From Acidobacteriota bacterium (GTDB taxonomy: Bacteria > Acidobacteriota > Terriglobia > Terriglobales > Acidobacteriaceae), in NCBI GenBank assembly GCA_028876395.1, contig JAGWRX010000078.1, forward strand, positions 1 through 39,537: a stretch of 39,537 bases of DNA, given 5' to 3'. Under the pieces are notes generated by a model. That model did not search any database and had not been told where the DNA came from. It saw only the letters and a program-made list of their open reading frames with translations. The number at the start of each line of letters is the position of its first letter. Positions within the stretch are counted from its first letter, which is position 1. Of the stretch, positions 17,336 to 25,161 are shown one piece after another. The translations under genes were made by a program, and so were the position numbers.

Positions 17336-19096
17336 TCACCGCAAGGCTGCTGTCTGTTGTTCAGGCTGCGGGTACGGAGACACCGTAGCCGATTGTGTGT
17401 CGGGCTCGATGAGCCATGCATGTCGATCCTTGTAATATTGCAGCAGTTCTCTATTGCTGGCGTTATCCATCTCTCTGGCCCAGATCACCTTGGATTTGCT
17501 AATATCTGCGGCGTTGTGAACCCAGTCATACCCTGGATGGTGTTTTGCCGAATACCGAACAATGGCTAGTTGCCCGCCAGGGAGCTGCTCTAGCCTGCGC
17601 TCAACATCTGCGCGTCCAGTCCCGAAGTGATCTGGTCCATACCATTCGAAAACCCAGATTGCTGAGGGTAGCTTTGCAAGATCAATATGCAGCGGAGCTG
17701 CGTAAGCCCGAAGTCCTGAGAGCGCGATGCACGACATGACGCAAGTCCTCACTAATGTCTTGCCTACAGGCTGTCCTCGCCATTTCCAAAGCCGCAAATG
17801 GCGCATGGACTGCAATCCGATGGCATAAAACGCCGCAGTAAAGGGCGCCAGGTAGTGCGGCATAAGAAAGATTCCAACGAAGATGCTAGCTGCGGCCATG
17901 CTGGCACAAACGATCAGGAAGCGAATGCGTCTGTCGCTCCAGACCCTGCGGAGTAAAAAAAGTGGAGGAAGCAACGTAAATCCAACGAAGAAATACTCCT
18001 CGCCAGTTATCTTAATAAGCGTTTCTTTGAAAGTGCCGGTCCATGTCAGATAATCTTTATAAACTGCGAGTTCATCATAGTCTTCTGAATCGTAAAATCG
18101 TCGCATCACTAGATGATGGTATACTGGCTCGGGCCGCAAGGGCTGCCAAATATAGTAGGGGACTCTGGCGTAGGTGGCGCGATTTACTGTGTACGGCAGC
18201 GTGAACGGACTGCCGAAGGCGCGGTAGTCGTAGTACCCGAGCCATACAGCCGCAATGATAAGTAGTGCCAGCGGGGCCGCGTTGCGCCGCACGAGGATCG
18301 CGGTAATCGGCCGATGTTTCCCCTTGAAAAGCCAGTGAATCAGCGCTGCGGCAACCGGAAGACAGAGCAGCATTCCCTCGTAAGGGCGCGTGTAAGCCAG
18401 AAGGACGATGCCCGCCGCCATTAACATGGCATGGCGAAATTGAGCATGCCTCATAAATCGTGGCAGCGAGCCCAGTACAAGAGCGCCCCCGAGCGCGGCA
18501 AGCGCACCGCCCCCAGTGTAAGTGTTGATCCAATAGCTGAAGAGAGAGATGCGCAGAACCACCAGCATGCCGCCAAGAAAAGCCCAGGCTGGAGGCAGCC
18601 ATGCCTGCAGCATCCAGCAGATGGCTGCGCACATTAACGCATTGACGATCAGTAGACCGTACCAGGGATGACCGAACAGCACCTCGCTGCCTGCAAACAG
18701 TAATCCCGGCCCTGGAAAGTACATGGACATGTACGTCGGCATCATATCGATATGGATGGATTCAAAATGAATCCACATGTCAGGTGTAGGGTTCGTCAGG
18801 CGGCCATGTGCGAAAGTATCCGCCGCAAGCAGGAAGCTGAAATCGTCCGGCACAAACGGTAGCGGAATCGGCAGCAAGGGCAGCAGCGCCAAACGAAGCA
18901 GCACGACAGATAGACCAACAACGGCAACTGAAAGCCGCTTCCTTCGTGCAAGCTTTCCAAGTGCGCGTTCCGCGCGGGCGAACCAGCAGTCACCCAGCTG
19001 CGGCCAGGCGAATGAAGCCGCCACGGCAATGAGGGTGAGGCTGCCTTCGATTAACGGAATCGAGAGACCGGACTCGGAAGGGGAAGACTGGAGCAT
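17336..19096 (-). CDS. Large polytopic GT-C/PMT-like membrane protein
   Basis: A 586-residue protein with about ten to twelve membrane segments and a soluble C-terminal tail of roughly 120 residues. The first external loop holds FVPDDFSFLLAADTFAHGRLTNP, with an aspartate pair where GT-C enzymes (PMT/ArnT type) keep their catalytic acid. This suggests a lipid-linked-sugar glycosyltransferase, which is inferred from fold rather than from a complete motif set. The tail (LAIVRYSAKHHPGYDWVHNA, then VIWAREMDNASNRELL) looks like a small globular domain that I associate with acidobacterial proteins of this type. The GT87-like gene follows after 22 bases, so the two are probably one operon. No ribosome site stands out before the ATG at 19096. 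Confidence 0.8.
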   Translation of the reverse strand: MLQSSPSESGLSIPLIEGSLTLIAVAASFAWPQLGDCWFARAERALGKLARRKRLSVAVVGLSVVLLRLALLPLLPIPLPFVPDDFSFLLAADTFAHGRLTNPTPDMWIHFESIHIDMMPTYMSMYFPGPGLLFAGSEVLFGHPWYGLLIVNALMCAAICWMLQAWLPPAWAFLGGMLVVLRISLFSYWINTYTGGGALAALGGALVLGSLPRFMRHAQFRHAMLMAAGIVLLAYTRPYEGMLLCLPVAAALIHWLFKGKHRPITAILVRRNAAPLALLIIAAVWLGYYDYRAFGSPFTLPYTVNRATYARVPYYIWQPLRPEPVYHHLVMRRFYDSEDYDELAVYKDYLTWTGTFKETLIKITGEEYFFVGFTLLPPLFLLRRVWSDRRIRFLIVCASMAAASIFVGIFLMPHYLAPFTAAFYAIGLQSMRHLRLWKWRGQPVGKTLVRTCVMSCIALSGLRAYAAPLHIDLAKLPSAIWVFEWYGPDHFGTGRADVERRLEQLPGGQLAIVRYSAKHHPGYDWVHNAADISKSKVIWAREMDNASNRELLQYYKDRHAWLIEPDTQSATVSPYPQPEQQTAALR

Positions 19097-19487
19097 AGCA
19101 ATCTGATATCACAAAAAGGTCGAGGAACGCTTTGGAAATTTCTGAAGAGAGCGAACTGGTTAAGGCTCAATTATTAAGGATGGAACAATGTATGTTAACA
19201 AACAGTAGCGGGGAGTACCAAAACTTGGAGGGAGACTCATGGGCTGTGTTAGCGCCACTTGTCTCCCCCAGAGGAAACGATAATTCTGACCTCACCTTTA
19301 TACCATTTACGCTTGGCTTTAGGTTAGGGCAGCGCTTTGTAACGTTTCTGTTGATGACTTCAACGTGCTGGCCACCAACTTATCTGTCTGACCCACAACC
19401 GGAGCGTTTACTCTGATGCGGGTGTTAAGGATTGCCTCGACGGCTTCGGCCTAACTTCGTCGGCTTGGCGCGTACCGGCAAGCGTTG
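19097..19487. other. Intergenic region upstream of the membrane-protein gene at 19096
   Basis: About 390 bases, more AT-rich than its surroundings, between the flp terminator and the minus-strand gene starting at 19096. On the minus strand TTGTTA (19201-19196) and TTAATA (19177-19172), 18 bases apart, could form a sigma-70-type promoter for that gene. No convincing open frame: the plus-strand frame at 19132-19416 starts with TTG, has no ribosome site and reads as random. Confidence 0.4.
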
Positions 19488-19509
19488 GGCCTAGCTTCTT
19501 GGCTAGGCC
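19488..19509 (-). terminator. Hairpin downstream of flp
   Basis: GGCCTAGC and GCTAGGCC form a perfect 8-base stem with a 6-base loop, ten bases after the flp stop codon. No T tract follows on the minus strand, so it may be a terminator or an RNA 3' end that stabilises the abundant pilin mRNA. Confidence 0.55.
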
Positions 19510-19518
19510 AGCTCGGGC

Positions 19519-19716
19519 CTACGCCAGTGCGGTCGAGAGCGCGCCGCTGATGGACTTGAAGGCGTTGTTGATTTCGGTAGCGAGCAGGCCCATGCCGGCA
19601 GTTGCGCCCAGAGCGATGATGGCCACGACAAGAGCGTACTCGACCAGATCCTGGCCTTCTTCACGCTCAACAAGGTTCTTCAGATTGAAATACATCTTGA
19701 GCATCAGATTGTTCAT
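19519..19716 (-). CDS. flp: Flp-type major pilin
   Basis: The pilus subunit of the Tad system: a 65-residue prepilin. A short leader of 21 residues (ending EREEG) is followed by the Flp signature QDLVEYALVVAIIAL, with Glu at mature position 5 and Tyr at 6, as needed for cleavage after Gly21 by the prepilin peptidase and for assembly. The rest is one hydrophobic helix and a short tail. Length is normal for Flp. It has its own upstream region with a textbook sigma-54 promoter and a motif shared with the other Tad units, and a hairpin after its stop. The other Tad genes begin about 1 kb upstream on the same strand. Confidence 0.96.
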   Translation of the reverse strand: MNNLMLKMYFNLKNLVEREEGQDLVEYALVVAIIALGATAGMGLLATEINNAFKSISGALSTALA

Positions 19717-19777
19717 TTGTCACTATCTCCTATGTTTTTCGATTTGTTCGAGCCGCAGGCAGCGGTATCCGATTAGT

Positions 19778-19793
19778 AGCAAGTATAGTGCCA
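19778..19793 (-). promoter_or_regulatory. Sigma-54 (-24/-12) promoter of flp
   Basis: On the minus strand the sequence is TGGCACTATACTTGCT: TGGCAC, five bases, TTGCT. This matches the sigma-54 consensus at every core position with exact GG-GC spacing. Transcription would start about 50 bases before the flp ATG. It predicts dependence on RpoN and an activator; a sigma-54 activator gene lies at 37462-38856. Confidence 0.8.
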
Positions 19794-19899
19794 TTCCTGG
19801 CTTTTGCAATATTTCTTTAAGAATGAATAAGTTGAGATGAGATGAGTCTAATTGAAGTGTAAACGCGCGTATACACTTGGTGCACGGAAAACCTGTTCA

Positions 19900-19920
19900 C
19901 GTATACATGACACAAAAGTG
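19900..19920. promoter_or_regulatory. Shared Tad regulatory element, flp copy
   Basis: CGTATACA, three bases, then CACAAAAGTG (CAC-N4-GTG is a small inverted repeat). The same pair of words in the same order and orientation lies before the prepilin peptidase gene (32006-32025), and CACAAAAGT lies before cpaB (23401). The CACAAAAGTG word starts about 118 bases upstream of the sigma-54 site, a usual distance for an activator site. Confidence 0.6.
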
Positions 19921-20168
19921 TAAGATGTTGATTTCGTTGAAATACGGCGGCGATATGCGTGCTGGGTTACTGGCTGTGCTGAGAACTCAGCCATTTGCTT
20001 TGTGGAGACGGGGGCAACGCGTAGAGAAGTAAGAGCCGCCGACCTCGCAAGCCGCTTTCTTCGGAGGGCCAGGTGGAGTCTCATGCGGTTACGAGCGCGC
20101 GGATTCTGGAGCTTAAAGCAACTGGGGTTTGGCCTGGACTCGTGTTGCCGGCTACCCAGGTTCGTCCT

Positions 20169-20555
20169 CTAGGGCGCCGGGCAGAATTCCAGCAGGTCCC
20201 CTGGCTGGGTTTGCGTCTCGCGGATGGTGCCGGCAGGAAGCTCGATGATCGAGTGTGCAACGAGACAGGCCGAGAGGCGCCACGGCGGTACGTTGCTGCA
20301 AACTTTTTTCACTCGATGTTTGCGATCCAGGTAGACGAGGTCGAGGGGAAAGCGCATGAAGAACGTATGCACTGCCTCGCAGGGTACGATCCACATCCCC
20401 TCTCCGGGTGCGAGTCCTTCGCGGCCGAGCAGGCCCTTTGAGCGCCTGGCGCCGCTGCCAGCGACCTCCAGGGTGGTGGCCAGCGTGGTGTTCCGGCTGA
20501 TGTTCACAACCCGGAACTGAATCTCCTCTTCAGGCAGTCCCTTTGATAGTTCCAT
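20169..20555 (-). CDS. DUF192-family protein in the Tad locus
   Basis: A protein of about 128 residues with the DUF192 fold: RSKGLLGREGLAPGEGMWIVP, then FFMRFPLDLVYLDRKHRV, then SIIELPAGTI and TQTQPGDLLEF. The family is widespread, small and without established function. It is usually exported or lipoprotein-linked, but here there is no signal peptide, so it should be cytoplasmic. ATG 20555 is chosen because GAGG lies six bases before it; an upstream in-frame ATG at 20582 has no ribosome site. It lies after the cpaC terminator and before flp. The N-terminal half of the PilZ protein at 25162-26289 is a diverged relative of it, implying a specific role of this fold in this pilus system. Confidence 0.88.
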   Translation of the reverse strand: MELSKGLPEEEIQFRVVNISRNTTLATTLEVAGSGARRSKGLLGREGLAPGEGMWIVPCEAVHTFFMRFPLDLVYLDRKHRVKKVCSNVPPWRLSACLVAHSIIELPAGTIRETQTQPGDLLEFCPAP

Positions 20556-20645
20556 TATGTCCCTCACGTTCTTCGTTGTCATTTGAGTGTGCCATTGCTA
20601 CTGGGGATAGAAAAGGGGCATGGGCAAGTGGCGATTGATGCCTGC

Positions 20646-20680
20646 AAAAACCGGAGCCCCGCTTTGTCGGCGGGGCTCCG
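20646..20680 (-). terminator. Strong intrinsic terminator of cpaB-cpaC
   Basis: An 11-base perfect stem (CGGAGCCCCGC with GCGGGGCTCCG) around a 7-base loop, followed on the minus strand by GTTTTTGC. It lies about 60 bases after the cpaC stop and should end the cpaBC transcript before the DUF192 gene. Confidence 0.9.
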
Positions 20681-20739
20681 CATGGTTGAGACTCAGGCCT
20701 TGGTTCCTTGCAGAACAGCTGAATAGTTACGTGCCGATG

Positions 20740-22299
20740 TTACTGCGGCGATGCAGCAGACATGCCAGTCGTCGTGTAGCCCGTACTGCCACCACCACTG
20801 CTTGACAACGGCGTCTCTGGCTTCATGCTTTCAATCAACTGCTCAACAGGCATGGTTGGCGCTTGAGGCGCCGGGGTAGATTCAGCCGTTTTCGCGTCTG
20901 GCGTATGCATCGGGGTGTCGGAGTTCGGCGGCAGGAACTGCGAAGGATATTTTGGAAGGGGAATCGGAGTGCCGGCCGGCGCGGGTGAAACGATCTCAGG
21001 AGTCACAATCACGATGAGCTCGGAATTGGTCCTGGACTTCGATATTGACTGGAAGAACTTGCCGAGAATCGGGATGTCACCGAGGAAGGGAATCTTCTGG
21101 AAAGTCTCAGTTTCGCGATTGTCAAGCAGACCGCCGATGGCAAAGCTCTGTCCATCGCCCAGCTCAACTTCTGTCTTCACCCTGCGAACGGAGATGGCGG
21201 GCTCCAAGAAGCCCGAGATTTCGACCGCATTAGAGAAGTCCAGCGCACTGACCTCCGGGGCAACTTGCAAGCGAATTGTTCCGCGCGGTGTGATCGTGGG
21301 AATGAAATTCAGGCGTACTCCGTACTGCTGGAACATAATCGTCACGGCTGCGACTCCGCCGGCTCCGGCTCCCTGGACCATCGGAAAGGGATATTCGCCG
21401 CCAGCGAGGAAGCTGGCCTGTTTGCCGTTTTCCGCGAGCACGTTGGGCTCGGCAAGTATCTGCACGAGTCCCTTTTGCTCCAGAGCTTGGATCGTGGCGC
21501 CAAGATTGATACCCGGATAAAAGGCAAAAAGGTTCAACTCGTTTGACAATGTGGCTGTAGCGCCAGCTGTCCCGGTGCCGGCAGTCACAAAGGGAGGGGA
21601 GTACTGACCCGTTGAAATCTGGCCTATGGTGTTTCCAAATCCCGTACTGAAGAGATTCATGCCAAGCTGCAGGCTCTTGTTGCGGTCCACGCTGGCAAAG
21701 CGCACCTTGAGCAGGATCTGGCGTTCGGGGGCCGGCACATTGACGTTGAGCAGATTGACGACCTTGCCTGTCGTGCCCGTGGAAGCGATCTGCACTGCGC
21801 GGTTGGAACTGTTCAAATCTTTCACCGTGCCGCGGAGAAAGAGATTGCCGTTCTCTTCACTGACCCTGAGTTCCTGTCCGGGGAGTTCTGCTCTCAGCTC
21901 GCGCCGGATGCCCGCCAGTCGGTCGTTGGTTGCATATGTGCTGGGCCTGACAGTGACGTTGAAGAACTGACGGCCACCGCTTACGTCCCAAAGGATCAGA
22001 GTGGTCTCCCCGGGCGTCTTTCCATTCACCAGAACCTGGGTTGGGCTCACGGCGGTTGCCTCCGCGATATCGCCCAGGCCGACGACGACTTGTTTTACCT
22101 GGCGGGCAAGGTCGAGAACCACCGACTTGCCTACGGCCACCGACAGGTCGTTGGCGGAGTCCTGGCTGGTAGGGCTTGCTGTCTGAGCAGATGGCTGAGC
22201 AGTGGGCGCTGGAGTCTGAGCATGGAGGGCCACGGCTGCGCAGAAAACGAAGGTCAATGCACTGGAACAGGCTAAGGTAACGCCGGCTTTCGCTTTCAC
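20740..22299 (-). CDS. cpaC: Tad pilus secretin CpaC/RcpA
   Basis: Forms the outer-membrane channel of the Tad pilus. The 519-residue protein has a Sec signal peptide (about 1-27, ending LHAQ), a low-complexity linker, the CpaC N-terminal domain (VVLDLARQVKQVVVGLGDIAEA, VLVNGKTPGETTLILWD), a BON-like segment (about 130-170) and the secretin core (ILLKVRFASVDRNKS, VQILAEPNVLAENGKQASFL, LGDGQSFAIGGLLDNRE, IPFLGDIPILGKFF, ELIVIVTPEIV). A proline-rich tail of about 75 residues follows the core. The start is GTG and overlaps the cpaB stop (GTGA), with GGGG six bases before it. No lipobox is visible. A strong terminator follows. Confidence 0.95.
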   Translation of the reverse strand: MKAKAGVTLACSSALTFVFCAAVALHAQTPAPTAQPSAQTASPTSQDSANDLSVAVGKSVVLDLARQVKQVVVGLGDIAEATAVSPTQVLVNGKTPGETTLILWDVSGGRQFFNVTVRPSTYATNDRLAGIRRELRAELPGQELRVSEENGNLFLRGTVKDLNSSNRAVQIASTGTTGKVVNLLNVNVPAPERQILLKVRFASVDRNKSLQLGMNLFSTGFGNTIGQISTGQYSPPFVTAGTGTAGATATLSNELNLFAFYPGINLGATIQALEQKGLVQILAEPNVLAENGKQASFLAGGEYPFPMVQGAGAGGVAAVTIMFQQYGVRLNFIPTITPRGTIRLQVAPEVSALDFSNAVEISGFLEPAISVRRVKTEVELGDGQSFAIGGLLDNRETETFQKIPFLGDIPILGKFFQSISKSRTNSELIVIVTPEIVSPAPAGTPIPLPKYPSQFLPPNSDTPMHTPDAKTAESTPAPQAPTMPVEQLIESMKPETPLSSSGGGSTGYTTTGMSAASPQ

Positions 22300-23144
22300 T
22301 GTTGTCCCCCAGTTGATGCAAATTTTTCTTCAGTCCGCTTTGAACCGTTGATGACTACAACGGAAAACGGCGGTGGAGCTTTGGGCCGAGGTTTCACCCT
22401 TACGGACGCCCTCTTTGCAGTCGCCGGTGCGTTCTTGTCCTCGAAGAGATTCGTCATCGCCGTACCCAGGACCGGGTCGACCTTGGTGTCGAGAGGATTG
22501 CGGAGGACCAACTGAATACGCGTCTGGTTACTGGCCAGGGCCATCACCTGGGCCTGTTCCGGCGTCACGAGCAGGTTGACGACCTGAACTTGTTGCGGCT
22601 TGCCCTCGGCATCTTTCTGAATATCAGTGCCGGCCGAGAGGACTTCAATATTCTGCAGTACAGTCCTGGCCTGCGTATTTTGGTTGTTGGTCGAGTCCGG
22701 AGGAATGCCCGAGATCACGACGTCAACCCGCATGCCGGGCAGAACGAAGCCAGCCACGCCCACGACCTGATCAACCTTGACCGCTATGGCTCGCATGCCC
22801 TGGCGAATCGTTGCCGCCAGGCCGCCGCCAGATCCCATGGGTGCCAGGCGGCTATCCAGAATCGGCTCACCAGCATAAATGGTGGATATTGCACCGCGGC
22901 CGATCGCGTTTTTCGGATCAAGAATTGCGCCCGCGGGCGCCGTTCCCACGATCTGAAGGGTTGTTAGATCGGTTGCAGCCAGCACGACTCCGATCTTGAT
23001 GTCTTTGGCGGCAGCAACCAGGCGCGTTGTAGGCACGGACTTTGCCGCAGCCATGCGTGATCCGACAACACGCCAGACGAGCAAAGCGCTAATGGAGGCA
23101 ACTACAAAAGCGCTGAGGAGGATAATTAGCAGTCTTCGGTTCAT
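22296..23144 (-). CDS. cpaB: Tad pilus assembly protein CpaB/RcpC
   Basis: Periplasmic inner-membrane protein that works with the secretin during Flp export. The 282 residues comprise one N-terminal anchor (about 5-27), a SAF-type domain (LVAAAKDIKIGVVLAATDLTTLQIVG, then GEPILDSRLAP) and the CpaB core (GMRAIAVKVDQVVGVAGFVLPGMRVDVV, VNLLVTPEQAQVMALAS). The tail is basic and proline-rich. The ATG has AGGA eight bases upstream. It overlaps cpaC by four bases, so the two are one operon. Its upstream region is about 490 bases long and shared with the divergent TonB-like gene. Confidence 0.94.
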   Translation of the reverse strand: MNRRLLIILLSAFVVASISALLVWRVVGSRMAAAKSVPTTRLVAAAKDIKIGVVLAATDLTTLQIVGTAPAGAILDPKNAIGRGAISTIYAGEPILDSRLAPMGSGGGLAATIRQGMRAIAVKVDQVVGVAGFVLPGMRVDVVISGIPPDSTNNQNTQARTVLQNIEVLSAGTDIQKDAEGKPQQVQVVNLLVTPEQAQVMALASNQTRIQLVLRNPLDTKVDPVLGTAMTNLFEDKNAPATAKRASVRVKPRPKAPPPFSVVVINGSKRTEEKFASTGGQQ

Positions 23145-23289
23145 TCAGAATCCTGTCTGCACCAGATGTGCGGCCACTTTGCTGGCCGGGGACTTTGGCT
23201 TTTGTTGCAGCAACGGGTAACGGCGAAATGCTTACGCCGGGTTTAAGATTTCCTTGGTTGACCAACAAATATTAGATTAACGCGGTTGA

Positions 23290-23298
23290 AGTATAGCA
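23290..23298 (-). promoter_or_regulatory. Candidate extended -10 promoter for cpaB
   Basis: Minus-strand TGCTATACT is an extended -10 (TGnTATACT, one base off consensus). A TTGACT lies 20 bases upstream, too far for ideal spacing. The leader would be about 140 bases. The CACAAAAGT element lies about 105 bases upstream of it. Confidence 0.4.
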
Positions 23299-23400
23299 TT
23301 ACCTTAGGGGTCCAAAGTCAATAAAAAAAGCGAACAGGCAACTCATAGGTATCAGAGTATCTAATGCAATCTTTACACCTTATTACGTGATGCGCTAGCC

Positions 23401-23410
23401 CACAAAAGTA
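23401..23410. promoter_or_regulatory. Shared Tad regulatory element, cpaB copy
   Basis: CACAAAAGTA, preceded by CC and followed by GTA, as in the copy upstream of the prepilin peptidase gene (CCCACAAAAGTGGTA). Same orientation relative to the minus-strand pilus genes as the other two copies. The joined CGTATACA word is not clear here. Confidence 0.55.
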
Positions 23411-23635
23411 GTACTCGCTCTATTGTTGTCGAGCATGTACAGTTGGATTGGCCCCGGGAAGGTTTCGAGGTATCTGCACGTGCAGGCATCGCGTTGCGCC
23501 CGGACGACTTGCCGCATCACTGCCGTATCCGATGGTAGCAGGAGCATCAGCAAAGGTAATCTTTCTTTGTGTTGCTCGCGGCACTATCAATATAAAGTAG
23601 GTACAAGCTGATATAGAGAGGGATCCGCGCTGGTG

Positions 23636-25081
23636 ATGGGGTCTTCCCGTACAATTTCGCTTTTTACGGAGCAGCCGCGAGCGAGCGGGAAGCCGTACGC
23701 CTTTGTGATTTCAGTTGTCCTCCACGTCACAGTCGCGGGTGTAGTGCTCTACGGCTTCCTGTTCGCGCCCCGCATCAATATGCGGGCTGCCGCCGATAGG
23801 TATGTTGTGCGGCGTGTGGACCTCAACCGGCCGGATCCGGTTAACCAGCGCGCCGCCGGCGACAGCAGTCTGTATCCCAGGCTGCGTTCCATCAAGCATT
23901 CCCCTTCGCCGCTGGGCAAGCCAGCGGCTCCGTCATCGAGTCGCCGCCAGCTTGCAGATCGCATGCTCGCGATTCAGACGATTGTGCAGCCCGAGGCGCC
24001 TCTCAAGAAGCTGGTGATGAAGGATATCCCGCTTCCGGCCCTGATGTTGTGGTCCGCGCCCAAGCCGAAGGTGCAGGTCATTACTCCGCCTCCTCCGCAT
24101 CCGGCAACTACCGCCGACGTGCGGCCGGCGATCATCCAACCGAATCGTGAGGCGGCTCCCGCTGATATCGCCATCTCGTCGACTTCTTTTACATCGGCGC
24201 TTCCCATGCCGCTGCCGAGCACCAGTTCTCCTGTTGTCGTTCGCGGACCCGACCCGACCAAGCGTGTTCCGGAGACAGCTTCGACGAGTTCTGCTCAGCC
24301 TACATCCGCGGCGGTCGTTTCTCTTTCCGATCTGACCATGGCGAAGGGAACAATGGCGCTGCCGCCCATCAATGAAACCGCGCCCGGCAGTCAGTCCGGC
24401 GCGCTGGCGCCTGGGCGGGCAGGCAATGGATCCCAGGCGGGTCAGGGTGATCCTTCAAGCAGAGGTACCGAAGCTGGCGCGCGGCAAACCCAGGGCGATC
24501 CCGGGAATTTGGCAGGCACGGCGGCTTCGCAGCGTGGCGTAAACTCCGGGAACTCTGCATCCAACTCGGGTTCAACCGCAAAAGGCGAAGGCGGTCAGGA
24601 CAGCAATCTTACCTTTACGCGCATAACCGTGCCCCAGAATGGACAATTTGGAGTCGTGGTCGTAGGTTCCACTTTGCAGGAGCAGTATCCGGAGACGGCC
24701 GGACTTTGGCAGGGAAGGCTTGTCTATTCTGTTTACCTCCATGTCGGTCTGACGAGGAACTGGATTCTGCAATATTCGCTGCCGTCTTCAGCCGATGCGG
24801 CAGCGGCGGGGACTGCGAATCGGCTGGAGGCGCCCTGGCCGTATTACATCGTGCGCCCCAATCTGAACCCCGCAGACGCAGAGGTCGATGCGCTGATGAT
24901 CCACGGTTTTGTCAATGCTGCCGGCCGCTTTGAATCTCTGGCCTTCGCTTTGCCGTCGGGGTTCGCTCAGGCGCGTCCAATCCTGGATGCACTCAAGCAA
25001 TGGCAATTCAGACCGGCTAAGGAAAATGGACAACTGGCGAAAGTGGAAGTGCTGCTGATCATTCCGGAAGATGAGGAATAA
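23636..25081 (+). CDS. TonB-like membrane-anchored protein in the Tad locus
   Basis: About 481 residues arranged like an energy transducer: a short cytoplasmic start, one membrane helix (about 22-44, FVISVVLHVTVAGVVLYGFLF), a long proline-, serine- and glycine-rich periplasmic stretch of low complexity (about 60-320), and a folded C-terminal domain (about 330-481). The end, FAQARPILDALKQWQFRPAKENGQLAKVEVLLIIP, matches the TonB C-terminal pattern in which the W-FxPA block leads into the last strand. The usual YP motif region is less clear. ATG 23636 is chosen; an adjacent GTG at 23633 is possible. It diverges from cpaB and converges on the PilZ gene, so it probably acts with the pilus or an outer-membrane partner; this is inference. 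Confidence 0.8.
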   Translation: MGSSRTISLFTEQPRASGKPYAFVISVVLHVTVAGVVLYGFLFAPRINMRAAADRYVVRRVDLNRPDPVNQRAAGDSSLYPRLRSIKHSPSPLGKPAAPSSSRRQLADRMLAIQTIVQPEAPLKKLVMKDIPLPALMLWSAPKPKVQVITPPPPHPATTADVRPAIIQPNREAAPADIAISSTSFTSALPMPLPSTSSPVVVRGPDPTKRVPETASTSSAQPTSAAVVSLSDLTMAKGTMALPPINETAPGSQSGALAPGRAGNGSQAGQGDPSSRGTEAGARQTQGDPGNLAGTAASQRGVNSGNSASNSGSTAKGEGGQDSNLTFTRITVPQNGQFGVVVVGSTLQEQYPETAGLWQGRLVYSVYLHVGLTRNWILQYSLPSSADAAAAGTANRLEAPWPYYIVRPNLNPADAEVDALMIHGFVNAAGRFESLAFALPSGFAQARPILDALKQWQFRPAKENGQLAKVEVLLIIPEDEE

Positions 25082-25161
25082 GCATGCGCGCCGCTGAAAT
25101 GCGCAGGCCCGACGCCACGGCAGCCGCGCATTCAAGTGCAGGCCTGCACGTCGTCATCCGG

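Larger units (their letters stand above)
19717..20168. promoter_or_regulatory. Long flp upstream region
   Basis: A 452-base AT-rich gap between the stand-alone DUF192 gene and flp. It holds the sigma-54 site (19778-19793), the CGTATACA/CACAAAAGTG element (19900-19920) and a second CGTATACAC at 19868-19876, which with GTGTA at 19857 makes a partial inverted repeat. The flp ribosome site is probably AGGAGAT just before the ATG. I see no gene here; the minus-strand frame 19848-20084 has no protein character. Confidence 0.65.
23145..23635. promoter_or_regulatory. Divergent control region between cpaB and the TonB-like gene
   Basis: About 490 AT-rich bases holding promoters for both directions. 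It includes an extended -10 for cpaB, the CACAAAAGT element at 23401, and a weak sigma-54-like AGGTGTAAAGATTGCA on the minus strand (23366-23380). On the plus side GAGAGGG (23615) precedes the TonB-like start, though at long spacing. No gene-like frame seen. Confidence 0.55.

Noticed and set aside
19132-19416. 94-codon plus-strand frame near the flp 3' region
   Set aside because: It starts with TTG, has no ribosome site and reads as random composition; the region is better explained as promoter sequence.
23366-23380. Sigma-54-like AGGTGTAAAGATTGCA upstream of cpaB
   Set aside because: The -24 half is weak and it lies over 220 bases from the cpaB start; the extended -10 at 23290 is at least as good. 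Not used as a promoter call.
25136-25149. Perfect palindrome GTGCAGGCCTGCAC between convergent genes
   Set aside because: It has no loop or T tract, so it is not a standard terminator; an isolated 14-base palindrome gives too little to call a feature.
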